NCBI GenBank assembly: GCA_963422565.1
Contig: OY730228.1
Coordinates: forward strand, 868,001-932,000
Reading direction: 5' to 3'
DNA: 64,000 bases
Source of the DNA: G963422565 sp963422565
GTDB taxonomy: Bacteria > Pseudomonadota > Alphaproteobacteria > MPNO01
The position numbers and the translations under genes are program-made. The notes beneath the pieces were generated by a model. It saw nothing but the letters and a program-made list of their open reading frames with translations. It made no database searches and was not told where the DNA came from. Below are positions 17,379-25,156 of the stretch, one piece after another. Position 1 is the first letter of the stretch. The number at the start of each line of letters is the position of its first letter.

Positions 17379-17406
17379 TTGACACCGGGCGCGCGCCGTC
17401 TATAGT
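17379..17406 (+). promoter_or_regulatory. Sigma70-type promoter of the rplU operon
   Basis: A consensus TTGACA at 17379-17384 is followed after 16 bases by TATAGT at 17401-17406. Transcription would begin near 17413, leaving a leader of about 70 bases before rplU. It is the best promoter match in the window, as expected for a ribosomal-protein operon. Confidence 0.8.
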
Positions 17407-17483
17407 CTTGTCTTCGTGCGGGAGGCCAAGGGCGGCCGCGGTTCCCCGCGGCGCGGGCCTGGCCCGGAAATTCGGTCGGATCG

Positions 17484-17822
17484 ATGTTTGCAGTCATACG
17501 CACCGGCGGGAAGCAGTACCGCGTCCAGAGAAACGATGTCATCATGGTCGAGCGGCTGGCCGCCGAGCCGGGCGCGGAGATCGTGCTCGACCAGGTGTTG
17601 ATGATCGACGGCGGGGGCGGCCCGACCGTAGGCGGCCCGCTGGTCGACGGGGCGCGCGTCGCCGCCACCGTGCTCGACCAGACGCGCGGCGACAAGATCC
17701 TGGTCTTCAAGAAGAAGCGGCGGAAGAAGTACCGTCGGCTGCGCGGCCATCGGCAACATCTGACGGTGCTCCGCATCACCGATATCGCGGCCGAAGACGA
17801 CGCTTCGAGGGAGACCGCGTAA
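17484..17822 (+). CDS. rplU: 50S ribosomal protein L21
   Basis: The 112-residue product begins MFAVIRTGGKQYRVQRNDVI, the L21 signature, and has the basic VFKKKRRKKYRRLRGHRQ segment that binds 23S rRNA. The acidic tail DIAAEDDASRETA is longer than in E. coli L21, as often seen in alphaproteobacteria. It is first gene of the rplU-rpmA-obgE-proBA-nadD-rsfS-rlmH operon, and its TAA overlaps the rpmA ATG (TAATG). Confidence 0.98.
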   Translation: MFAVIRTGGKQYRVQRNDVIMVERLAAEPGAEIVLDQVLMIDGGGGPTVGGPLVDGARVAATVLDQTRGDKILVFKKKRRKKYRRLRGHRQHLTVLRITDIAAEDDASRETA

Positions 17823-18079
17823 TGGCGCATAAGAAGGCGGGCGGCAGTTCGCGCAACGGGCGCGATTCGCGCGGCCGGCGGTTGGGGCTCAAGAAGTCCG
17901 GCGGGCAGGCGGTCGTTCCCGGCAACATCATCGTCCGCCAGCGCGGCACCAAGTTCCATCCGGGCGAGAATGTCGGCATGGGCAAGGACCATACGATCTT
18001 CGCCATGGCGGTCGGCGCCGTGAGCTTCCGGCGCCGGGCCAACAAGCGCATTTACGTCTCGGTCGACCCGGTCGTCTGA
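17822..18079 (+). CDS. rpmA: 50S ribosomal protein L27
   Basis: The 85-residue protein opens MAHKKAGGSSRNGRDSRGRR, the flexible L27 N-terminus that reaches the peptidyl-transferase centre, and includes GNIIVRQRGTKFHPG. No N-terminal cleavage extension is present. It overlaps rplU by one base; obgE follows after 33 bases, the conserved L21-L27-Obg order. Confidence 0.98.
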   Translation: MAHKKAGGSSRNGRDSRGRRLGLKKSGGQAVVPGNIIVRQRGTKFHPGENVGMGKDHTIFAMAVGAVSFRRRANKRIYVSVDPVV

Positions 18080-18112
18080 CGGCGCGCCGCCCGCGCGCTT
18101 CGCCGACCCGAC

Positions 18113-19114
18113 ATGCAGTTTCTCGATCAGGCGAAGATTCATGTCAGGAGCGGCAAGGGCGGCGCCGGCTGCCTGAGCTTTCGCCGCGAGAAGTTCATCC
18201 CGCTCGGCGGCCCCGACGGAGGCGACGGCGGGCGGGGCGGCGACGTATGGGTCGAGGCCGTCGACGGCCTCAATACGCTGATCGACCTCCGCTACCGCCA
18301 GCATCACAGGGCCGGCAACGGCACAGCGGGCGCCGGGCGCAACCGCAGCGGCGCAGCGGGGCGGGACATCGTCGTCCGGGTGCCGGCGGGCACCGAGCTG
18401 CTCGAGGAGGACGGCCAGACCCTGATCTGCGACCTCGCCCGGCGCGGCGACCGGTTCCGGCTGGCGCGCGGCGGGCGCGGCGGACGCGGCAACGCCCGGT
18501 TCAAGTCGGCCGTCCGGCAGGCGCCCCGCCGTTCCGACCCGGGCGAGCCCGGGGAGGAGCGCCTGGTGCAGCTGCGCCTCAAGCTGATCGCCGATATCGG
18601 GCTGGTCGGCTTCCCCAACGCCGGGAAATCCACCCTGCTCGCCGCAGTCTCTCGCGCGCGGTCCAGGGCGGGCGACTATCCCTTCACCACCCTGGCCCCG
18701 GTGCTGGGCACGGTCGTCTTCGACGGGGAGCCGATGGTGATCGCCGACCTGCCGGGATTGATCGCCGGCGCGCATGAGGGCGCGGGGCTCGGCCATCGCT
18801 TTCTCGGCCACGTCGAGCGCTGCCGGCTGCTGCTGCATCTGGTCGACGGCACCGCCCCGGACGTCGCCGAAGCCTGGCGGGCGGTGCGGGAAGAGCTGAA
18901 GGCCTATGGCGGCGGCCTCGCCGAGAAGCGCGAAATCGTCGCATTGAACAAGATCGACGCGTTGAGCCCGGCGCTGAGGGCGGAACGCAGGACGGCGCTG
19001 GAGGCGGTCTCCGGCGCGGCGGCGGCGGTCTCGGGCGTGTCGGGCGAAGGCCTCGGGACGCTGCTGCGTCGAATGGGCACGGAATTGGGCGCGGCGGACG
19101 CGCAGGGCTCGTGA
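18113..19114 (+). CDS. obgE: GTPase Obg (CgtA), ribosome assembly factor
   Basis: The 333-residue protein has the glycine-rich Obg fold (residues ~1-158; SGKGGAGCLSFRREKFIPLG, GGPDGGDGGRGGDVW) followed by the GTPase domain: G1 GFPNAGKSTLL, G3 DLPGLIAGA and G4 NKID. The C-terminal Obg extension is absent or very short, as in many alphaproteobacteria. Obg acts late in 50S subunit assembly and in growth control. Its TGA overlaps the proB GTG start (GTGA). Confidence 0.97.
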   Translation: MQFLDQAKIHVRSGKGGAGCLSFRREKFIPLGGPDGGDGGRGGDVWVEAVDGLNTLIDLRYRQHHRAGNGTAGAGRNRSGAAGRDIVVRVPAGTELLEEDGQTLICDLARRGDRFRLARGGRGGRGNARFKSAVRQAPRRSDPGEPGEERLVQLRLKLIADIGLVGFPNAGKSTLLAAVSRARSRAGDYPFTTLAPVLGTVVFDGEPMVIADLPGLIAGAHEGAGLGHRFLGHVERCRLLLHLVDGTAPDVAEAWRAVREELKAYGGGLAEKREIVALNKIDALSPALRAERRTALEAVSGAAAAVSGVSGEGLGTLLRRMGTELGAADAQGS

Positions 19115-20283
19115 GCGCATCGCGGTTGAGCGCCGCCCGCCGGCTGGTCGTCAAGATCGGCTCGGCCCTGCTGGTCGACGAGTCCAGCGGCCGCGTGCGC
19201 CGCGCCTGGCTGGAATCGCTCGCCGACGACATCGCCGCGCTCAAATCGGATGGGGTACAGGTCATGGTCGTCTCGTCCGGCGCGATCGCGCTCGGGCGCA
19301 ACATGCTCGGCCTGCCGCCGGGCGCCCTTCGGCTCGAGGAGAAGCAGGCCGCCGCGGCGGCCGGCCAAGCACGGCTCGTCCATTCCTGGCGGGCGGCACT
19401 CGCCCGCCGCGGGATCGCCGTCGCCCAGATACTCCTGACCCTGTCGGACACCGAAATTCGGCGGCGCCATCTCAACGCGCGCAATACGATCGACGCGCTT
19501 CTCAAGCTCGGTGCGGTCCCGGTCATCAACGAGAACGACACGGTCGCCACGGAGGAGATCCGCTTCGGCGACAACGACCGGCTGGCGGCGCGGGTCGCCC
19601 AGATGACCAGCGCGGACACGCTCGTGCTGCTGTCGGACATCGACGGGCTCTATAGCGCCGACCCGCGGACGGCGTCCGAGGCGTGGCTGATACCGGAGGT
19701 GTCGCGGGTCACCCCGGAGATCGAGGCGATGGCCGGCGCGGCGCCGCCGGGCTACAGTTCCGGCGGGATGGTCACCAAGCTCGCGGCGGCCAAGATCGCC
19801 CTGGCCGCGGGCTGCCGGATGGTGATCGCGCCCGGCACGGCCCGCAACCCGCTCGCCGCCATCATCGCCGGGGGGTGCTGCACCTGGTTCGATGTCGGGC
19901 CGGACGGGGGCGCGGCCCCCGGCCCGCGCCACGCGCGGAAACGCTGGATCGCGAGTTCGCTCGCCCCCGCGGGCCGGCTGGCGATCGACGCTGGCGCCCG
20001 CCGCGCCCTCGGCGCCGGGAAAAGCCTGCTCCCCGCCGGCGTGACCGCAGTCGACGGGGAATTCGAGCGCGGCGACGCGGTGCTGGTCGTCGATGCGGGG
20101 GGAGAAACAGTGGCGCGCGGCCTCTCGGCCTATTCGAGTCGGGACGCCGCCCGCATCATCGGCCATAAAAGTCGTGAAATAGAAGCCCTGCTGGGCTACC
20201 GTGGCCGGGACGAGATCATCCACCGCGACGATCTGGTGCTCGAACGCGCCGCCGGGGCGATGGAGAACGATGATGGCAACTGA
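19111..20283 (+). CDS. proB: Glutamate 5-kinase
   Basis: ProB phosphorylates glutamate in the first step of proline synthesis. The 390-residue protein has the amino-acid kinase domain (LVVKIGSALLVD, VVSSGAIALG, PVINENDTVATEEIRFGDND, LLSDIDGLYSADP, SSGGMVTKLAAAKIA) and a C-terminal PUA domain (residues ~290-385, ending in ISSRDAARIIGHKS-like sequence). GTG at 19111 overlaps the obgE stop by four bases. It overlaps proA by 11 bases at its end. Confidence 0.97.
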   Translation: MSASRLSAARRLVVKIGSALLVDESSGRVRRAWLESLADDIAALKSDGVQVMVVSSGAIALGRNMLGLPPGALRLEEKQAAAAAGQARLVHSWRAALARRGIAVAQILLTLSDTEIRRRHLNARNTIDALLKLGAVPVINENDTVATEEIRFGDNDRLAARVAQMTSADTLVLLSDIDGLYSADPRTASEAWLIPEVSRVTPEIEAMAGAAPPGYSSGGMVTKLAAAKIALAAGCRMVIAPGTARNPLAAIIAGGCCTWFDVGPDGGAAPGPRHARKRWIASSLAPAGRLAIDAGARRALGAGKSLLPAGVTAVDGEFERGDAVLVVDAGGETVARGLSAYSSRDAARIIGHKSREIEALLGYRGRDEIIHRDDLVLERAAGAMENDDGN

Positions 20284-21556
20284 GCCGCGGGTCGAGGAGA
20301 TCGACAGCCGGACGATGATCGACGGGCTCGCCCGTGCGGCCGGGAACGCCGCCCGCGAGCTGGCCGCGCGTTCCCCGGAGGACAAGGACCGGGCGCTCCG
20401 CGCCGCCGCTGCGCGGATCCGCGCAGCGACGGACGGGCTGCTGCAAGCCAATCGCCGCGATCTGGCGGCGGTGAACCCCGCGCGGCAGGGCGATGCGTTC
20501 GTCGACCGGCTCGAACTGACGCCGGCCCGAATCGAAGCGATGGCGGCCGGGCTGGAGGCGGTCGCCGATCTCCCCGATCCCGTCGGCGAGGTGATCGCCC
20601 GCTGGAAGCGGCCGAACGGGCTCGACATCGCGCGCGTGCGGGTGCCGCTCGGCGTGATCGCGATCATATACGAATCACGGCCCAACGTGACGGCCGATGC
20701 CGGAGCGCTGTGCCTCAAATCTGGCAACGCGGCGATCCTCCGGGGCGGTTCGGAGAGCTTTCGTTCGAGTCGCGCGATCGTGGCCTGCCTGGCCGAGGGC
20801 CTCGCCGAGGCGGGTCTGCCGGCGGGCGCTATCCAGATGGTGCCGACCGCTGACCGCGCGGCGGTGGGCGCGATGCTGACGGCGCCGAATCTGATCGACA
20901 TCGTCATCCCGCGCGGCGGCAAGTCCCTGATCGAGCGGGTCCAGCGCGAGAGTCGCATCCCGGTGATCGCCCATCTCGACGGCAACTGCCATGTCTATAT
21001 CGAGAGCGCGGCGGATCCGGAGATGGCCCGCGCGGTCGCTTTCAACGCCAAAATGCGCCGCACCGGGATCTGCGGCGCCGCCGAAACCCTGCTGATCGAC
21101 CGGTCGGTCGCCGCCGCCCTGCTCCCGCCCATTCTCGACGATTTGGCCGCGGCCGGCTGCGAGATCAGGGGCGATGCCGAGACCCGCGCCCTCGACCACC
21201 GGGTGCTCCCGGCGGCCGCGGCGGACTGGGACACCGAATATCTCGATGCGGTCGTCGCCGTGAAACAGGTCGACGGAGTCGATGCGGCGATCGCCCATGT
21301 CAACCGACACGGCTCGCACCATACCGATGCGATCGTCACCGGCGACGACGCGACGGCTGAGCGGTTCCTCAACGCCGTGGATTCGGCGATCGTGCTTCGC
21401 AACGCCTCGACCCAGTTCGCCGACGGCGGTGAGTTCGGCATGGGGGCCGAGATCGGCATCTCCACCGGCCGCCTTCACGCGCGCGGCCCCGTCGGCATCG
21501 AGCAGCTCACCACCTACAAATATGTCGTGCGCGGCTCCGGGCAGGTTCGGCCCTGA
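20273..21556 (+). CDS. proA: Glutamate-5-semialdehyde dehydrogenase (gamma-glutamyl phosphate reductase)
   Basis: ProA reduces gamma-glutamyl phosphate with NADPH. From ATG 20273 (a second ATG is at 20270) it has about 427 residues. Motifs include VPLGVIAIIYESRPNVTADA, LKSGNAAILRGG, IDIVIPRGGKSLI, the catalytic cysteine in RRTGICGAAETLLID and the C-terminal FGMGAEIGISTGRLHARGPV. It overlaps proB upstream, and its TGA overlaps the proposed CTG start of nadD. Confidence 0.97.
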   Translation: MATEPRVEEIDSRTMIDGLARAAGNAARELAARSPEDKDRALRAAAARIRAATDGLLQANRRDLAAVNPARQGDAFVDRLELTPARIEAMAAGLEAVADLPDPVGEVIARWKRPNGLDIARVRVPLGVIAIIYESRPNVTADAGALCLKSGNAAILRGGSESFRSSRAIVACLAEGLAEAGLPAGAIQMVPTADRAAVGAMLTAPNLIDIVIPRGGKSLIERVQRESRIPVIAHLDGNCHVYIESAADPEMARAVAFNAKMRRTGICGAAETLLIDRSVAAALLPPILDDLAAAGCEIRGDAETRALDHRVLPAAAADWDTEYLDAVVAVKQVDGVDAAIAHVNRHGSHHTDAIVTGDDATAERFLNAVDSAIVLRNASTQFADGGEFGMGAEIGISTGRLHARGPVGIEQLTTYKYVVRGSGQVRP

Positions 21557-22254
21557 CGGTCTTCACCAATATCCGCGCCGGTCTCGACGCGCCGGGGCTT
21601 CGGGTCGGCATTCTCGGCGGCTCGTTCAACCCGGCCCATGACGGCCACCGCCATATCAGCCTGCTGGCGCTCAGGCATCTCCAGCTCGACGAGGTGTGGT
21701 GGATGGTCGCGCCGCAGAACCCCCTCAAGCCGACCGTCGGCATGGCGCCCTTCGAGGAACGGCTGGCCGACGCGCGCCGGGCCGGCCGCCACCCCGCCAT
21801 CCGCGTCACCGACATCGAGCGCGAGCTGGGCGCCCGTCACACGGTGCAGACGCTGGACGCGCTGCGGTTCTGCTTCCCGCGCATGCATTTCGTCTGGATC
21901 ATGGGCGCCGACAATCTGGCGCAGATCGCGCGCTGGCGGCAGTGGACGAGGATCTTCAACCTCGTCCCCATTGCCGTCTTCGACCGCGCGCCCTATTCTT
22001 TCGATGCACTCGCCGGCAAGGCGGCGCAGGCGTTCTCCAGGTTCAAGATGAAACGGCGGGACGCCCACAAACTGATCGAGACCCGGCCGCCGGCATGGAT
22101 CTTCTTTCACACCAGGCTGCACCCCGCCTCCGCGACCAATATGCGGCGGCGCGGCCTGGTTGTGGCGCAGGGCGGCGGTTGGAGAGGGTCTCGCCCCCGC
22201 TCTCTACAGGGAACGGATGACGGCGAACGGCGACGCGGATCGACCGGGTTCTGA
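21553..22254 (+). CDS. nadD: Nicotinate-nucleotide adenylyltransferase, proposed CTG start
   Basis: NadD adenylylates nicotinate mononucleotide in NAD synthesis. The nucleotidyltransferase motif GILGGSFNPAHDGH, VWWMVAPQNPLK, FVWIMGADNL and the closing HPASATNMR are present. The first ATG/GTG/TTG in frame is 21694, which would cut off the active-site motif. The only sensible start is CTG at 21553, overlapping the proA stop as CTGA and giving LTVFTNIRAGLDAPGLRVGI. The product is 233 residues. The last ~20 residues run into rsfS and are not typical of the family. Confidence 0.9.
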   Translation: MTVFTNIRAGLDAPGLRVGILGGSFNPAHDGHRHISLLALRHLQLDEVWWMVAPQNPLKPTVGMAPFEERLADARRAGRHPAIRVTDIERELGARHTVQTLDALRFCFPRMHFVWIMGADNLAQIARWRQWTRIFNLVPIAVFDRAPYSFDALAGKAAQAFSRFKMKRRDAHKLIETRPPAWIFFHTRLHPASATNMRRRGLVVAQGGGWRGSRPRSLQGTDDGERRRGSTGF

Positions 22255-22603
22255 CGCCCTGCTCGAGGCGGTCACCGCATGCCTCGACGAACACAGCGCC
22301 ATCGACGTGATCGCCATCGATCTGCGCGGCAAGTCGCCGATCGCCGACTATATGGTCGTGGCCACGGGCGCATCGTCCCGCCAGGTGGTGGCGTTGGCGG
22401 AGCATCTGCGGAGACGGCTCAAGGCGTTCGGCGTCGGCGGCATCACCCCGGAGGGGCTGCAGCAGGGGGACTGGGTGCTGATCGATGCGGGGGACGCCAT
22501 CGTCCACCTGTTCCGGCCCGAGGTCCGCGCCTTCTACGGTATCGAGAAGATGTGGGGCGTCTCGCCGAACGCGGACGAACGGACCGGGAAGGCCGGCGGC
22601 TGA
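22217..22603 (+). CDS. rsfS: Ribosomal silencing factor RsfS
   Basis: RsfS binds L14 and blocks subunit joining under starvation. The 128-residue product shows VIAIDLRGKSPIADYMVVAT, GASSRQVVALAEHL and WVLIDAGDAIVHLFRPEVR, which together identify the family. ATG at 22217 is preferred over an in-frame ATG at 22160 because the earlier codons overlap nadD and look non-conserved. It lies between nadD and rlmH, its standard neighbours, and ends in a CTGA junction with rlmH. Confidence 0.95.
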   Translation: MTANGDADRPGSDALLEAVTACLDEHSAIDVIAIDLRGKSPIADYMVVATGASSRQVVALAEHLRRRLKAFGVGGITPEGLQQGDWVLIDAGDAIVHLFRPEVRAFYGIEKMWGVSPNADERTGKAGG

Positions 22604-23070
22604 GCGCGCGCCTTCGCGTCACCATCGCCGCGGTCGGGCGGTTCAGATCCGGCCCCGAACGGGCGCTCTTCCAGCATTTCCGCGACCGTGTCGTCTGGCC
22701 GGTGACGCTTCGCGAGATCGACGCGGCGGGCAGCGCCCCGTCGGGGCGGCGCGAGGCGGAGCTGCTCATGGCGGCCTGCCCGGCCGGGGCGCCGCGGATC
22801 GCCCTCGACGCCGGCGGCGCTCCCTTGTCGAGCGCGGCCTTCGCCCGCCGGCTCGGCGCGTGGCGCGACGCCGGCGAGCGCCGGGTCGCCTTCCTGATCG
22901 GCGGGCCGGAAGGGCTCGACCCCGCGCTGGTCGCGCGCTGCCATCTGACCCTCTCCTACGGTGCCGCCACATGGCCTCATCTGCTGGTGCGCGGCATGTT
23001 GATGGAGCAGATATACCGGGCGCAGCAGATCCTGGCCGGGCACCCCTATCACCGCGGAGGGCGCGGCTGA
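22600..23070 (+). CDS. rlmH: 23S rRNA (pseudouridine1915-N3)-methyltransferase, proposed CTG start
   Basis: RlmH is a SPOUT methyltransferase acting on helix 69 of 23S rRNA. The family N-terminus VTIAAVGRFRSGPERALFQH begins seven codons after CTG 22600, which overlaps the rsfS stop (CTGA). The SAM knot shows FLIGGPEGLDP, and the C-terminus is PHLLVRGMLMEQIYRAQQIL followed by GHPYHR. The length of 156 residues fits the family. An in-frame GTG about 50 bases upstream lies inside rsfS and is less attractive. It is the last gene of the operon. Confidence 0.93.
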   Translation: MSARLRVTIAAVGRFRSGPERALFQHFRDRVVWPVTLREIDAAGSAPSGRREAELLMAACPAGAPRIALDAGGAPLSSAAFARRLGAWRDAGERRVAFLIGGPEGLDPALVARCHLTLSYGAATWPHLLVRGMLMEQIYRAQQILAGHPYHRGGRG

Positions 23071-23154
23071 GCGGTCGACACGACGCGCCCGCTCGACGGC
23101 AGGAGGCGGGGAGAGCCGGGCCGCGCAGCGCCGGTTGTGCTCGTTTCGGGAACC

Positions 23155-23205
23155 CAGACCGGCAAGCCGGAAGACCCCTCACTGCCCCCTTGGGAGGGGG
23201 ACTCC
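23155..23205 (+). repeat. Dispersed intergenic repeat, copy C, left part
   Basis: ACCGGCAAGCCGG and AAGACCCCTC (23158-23180) are identical to the outer end of copy B on the other strand. A CCCCCTTGGGAGGGGG hairpin follows. The rest of the repeat resumes at about 24868, beyond an IS110-type element, so this is one copy split by insertion. Confidence 0.55.
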
Positions 23206-23273
23206 CCACCATTTGTAAGGAGAGATCCGGCAGGCGCGAGTACGCGTGCTGGTCACCCGGTGAGTTTCCTGCG

Positions 23274-24502
23274 TCACGCTGCATGGGCTTGTCTCGCGAA
23301 GGCGGGATTGAAGACGGTCTGGTTTTCGAGCATCGCGCAGGCGACGCCACGAAGCGCGCGAGCGTGGCCGTGACCGCGGGCACGCAGGGCGACGTATTTC
23401 GCGTTGCTGACGGGGTCGTTCTGTATCGCGACTCCGGCCCAGTGGTAGACGGCGTCCTGGAGCCGGTTGTGGGGCGCGAGACGGCGTATGACGATCAGCG
23501 ATTTGCCGGACCGTTTGGTCACGGGAGCGACGCCGGACAGGCATCGCAGGGCCTGATGGTCTCGCCGGCGCAGAGGCCGGCGCAGAGGATCGTGTGCTTC
23601 TGCCAGCAGCGTGGCGAGGACGATCCTGCCGACGCCGGGAAGCGAGCTCAGGATTTCCACGTCACGCTGCGCATTTGTTCCCGGCTCGTCCTCCGGGGAG
23701 GCCGCCGATCGGGACAGCGCTGCGCTCAGACGGTCGAGTTCGCCATAGGCCTTGGCGAGCTGCTGCGCGATGTCAGCAAGCTGCGAGAAGACGACCTCGA
23801 TGTGGGCAACCGCGGCCTCGGTCGGGCCGGGCGCGGCGGACACTGCCTGCTCACGCAGGATCCGGAGCGCGGTTTCCGCTTCGATCCGGCGCACCCGATG
23901 GCGCTTCAAGAGCTTGGCGACGGTGGCGGCGCGGACGCGCTGCGCCCCGGCGGGCGTCGGCGCAAGGCACCAGAGCTCGCGGACCCAGGCCCTGGTAAGA
24001 TCGCTTTCGACCTTGCGGAGCTGCGGATAGTAGCGCCAGAGCTGCTGGCGAGCCCGGCTCACCAGCCGGGTCCTGTCGCAGGTCAGCTCATTGGCGATCC
24101 GCGACCACTCGCGCAGCCCGACGATCTCCGGCGCTGCCGGGTCCAGGCGCCGGAACGCATGGCCATCGGTCCGCAAGCACGCGGGCGTCGCGGCGATCGT
24201 CCTTGGCGCCGGTCGGCGAGAGGCGGTCGCGGAAGCGGTCGAGCTGCTTCGGATTCACAGAGTGGACCGTGAAGCCGCGTTCCATCATGGTCTCGACAAT
24301 GGGTCCGTGCGGGATCTCGATGGCGACCCCGACCGCGTGCGGGTCGACGCCCGCCCTGGCGAGGACCCAGGCCGCCATCTCCGCCAGACCGGCTCCACCG
24401 TGACTGAAGGCCCGCTCGGCCGACACCTCGCCAGCGCTGTCGACAACGCAGACCTGGTGGGTCTCCGAGCCCCAGTCGACCCCCGCAAAAATACTCGAGC
24501 AT
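23274..24502 (-). pseudogene. IS110-family transposase, frameshifted
   Basis: The N-terminal DEDD/RuvC-like domain (AGVDWGSETHQVCVVDSAG, AIEIPHGPIVETMMERGF, SVNPKQLDRFRDRLSPTGAK, DDRRDARVLAD) and the C-terminal Tnp20 domain (EILSSLPGVGRIVLATLLAE, CLSGVAPVTKRSGKS) lie in different frames. The break is near 24175, where GCGGAC is directly followed by CGATGG; an 11-base loss between two GCGGAC copies would explain it. A second shift sits at the start: ATG 24502 reads LEYF and then loses phase at a run of five T (24487-24491 on the plus strand), while one T fewer would give the usual LEYFAGVDW. Two lesions make it a likely dead transposase. Confidence 0.8.
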
Positions 24503-24744
24503 GTGCATGGCTTCCCTTCGCGCCCTTGCGCAAACGGACCGCTACGATGCCTTCCCGTCCCTGTACTGGCGCTCAAGGCGCAAACTCCCCACCAGGCGTC
24601 CATCGTGGCCAGGGACCGAAGCACAGCCCCCCCCAGATGCTCTCGGCGCAGGGGGCGCTCGGTTGCCCTCGATCCCTTGGCCCGGCCCATCCGCGATGGA
24701 CGGAACCTCCACGATGGCAGGAAGTCTTGGCGAGATGCACCTCG

Positions 24745-24789
24745 CCACAGGCTTCCCCTCCGCGCTACGCGCTCAGGCGAAGCCTGTGG
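24745..24789 (-). other. Strong hairpin upstream of the IS110 transposase
   Basis: CCACAGGCTTC (24745-24755) and GAAGCCTGTGG (24779-24789) are a perfect 11-base inverted repeat around a 23-base GC-rich loop. It lies in the non-coding left part of the element, about 245 bases before the transposase start. In IS110-group elements this region encodes the bridge RNA, so the hairpin may be one of its stems. No target-binding loops were assigned. Confidence 0.45.
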
Positions 24790-24867
24790 CCAGCCAGGAC
24801 TGCCACGATAAAGGCCGAGGAAATGGCCAAGCAACGCCTCCACCCCGAAACAGCTGAAACGCTGTGA

Positions 24868-24962
24868 CAGGTACAGGGGGCCTTCCTTGAGAAACCGGTG
24901 ATGACGTAGGCCGCGATGCCGGCCCGTGCCGGCTACCGGGACGCCAAGACGAAAACCGCCGG
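24868..24962 (+). repeat. Dispersed intergenic repeat, copy C, right part
   Basis: The blocks GAGAAACCGGTGATGACG, GCGATGCCGGC and GGGACGCCAAGACGA match the inner half of copies A and B in order and spacing. The left half of the same copy is at 23155-23205. The remaining gap to the BCCT gene (24963-25156) shows no further recognised feature. Confidence 0.6.
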
Positions 24963-25156
24963 GCTATCGACGGGCGGCTTGACTTGCCGGCGACGCTCCC
25001 GGATCATGGCTTCTTTCTCACTCGGACCGGTTGATTCGGGCCCCGCCCGTTCCTCCTTCGTCATGAACATCTCGGTCCGTTACGCTGCCGGCGCAGCCAG
25101 CCTTCTCCCATGGCCTGCACAGTCGGAGCGCATTCGCAGAAGAGAGGGTTGCAGGC

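Larger units (their letters stand above)
23205..24868 (-). mobile_element. IS110-family insertion sequence (ends approximate)
   Basis: One minus-strand transposase gene occupies 23274-24502, with about 70 bases after it and about 365 non-coding bases before it. The limits are inferred from where the flanking repeat copy C is interrupted. No terminal inverted repeats or target duplication were found, which is normal for IS110. The longer non-coding part lies upstream of the transposase, as in the IS110 group whose left end carries the bridge RNA. The element is probably inactive since the transposase is frameshifted. Confidence 0.7.
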
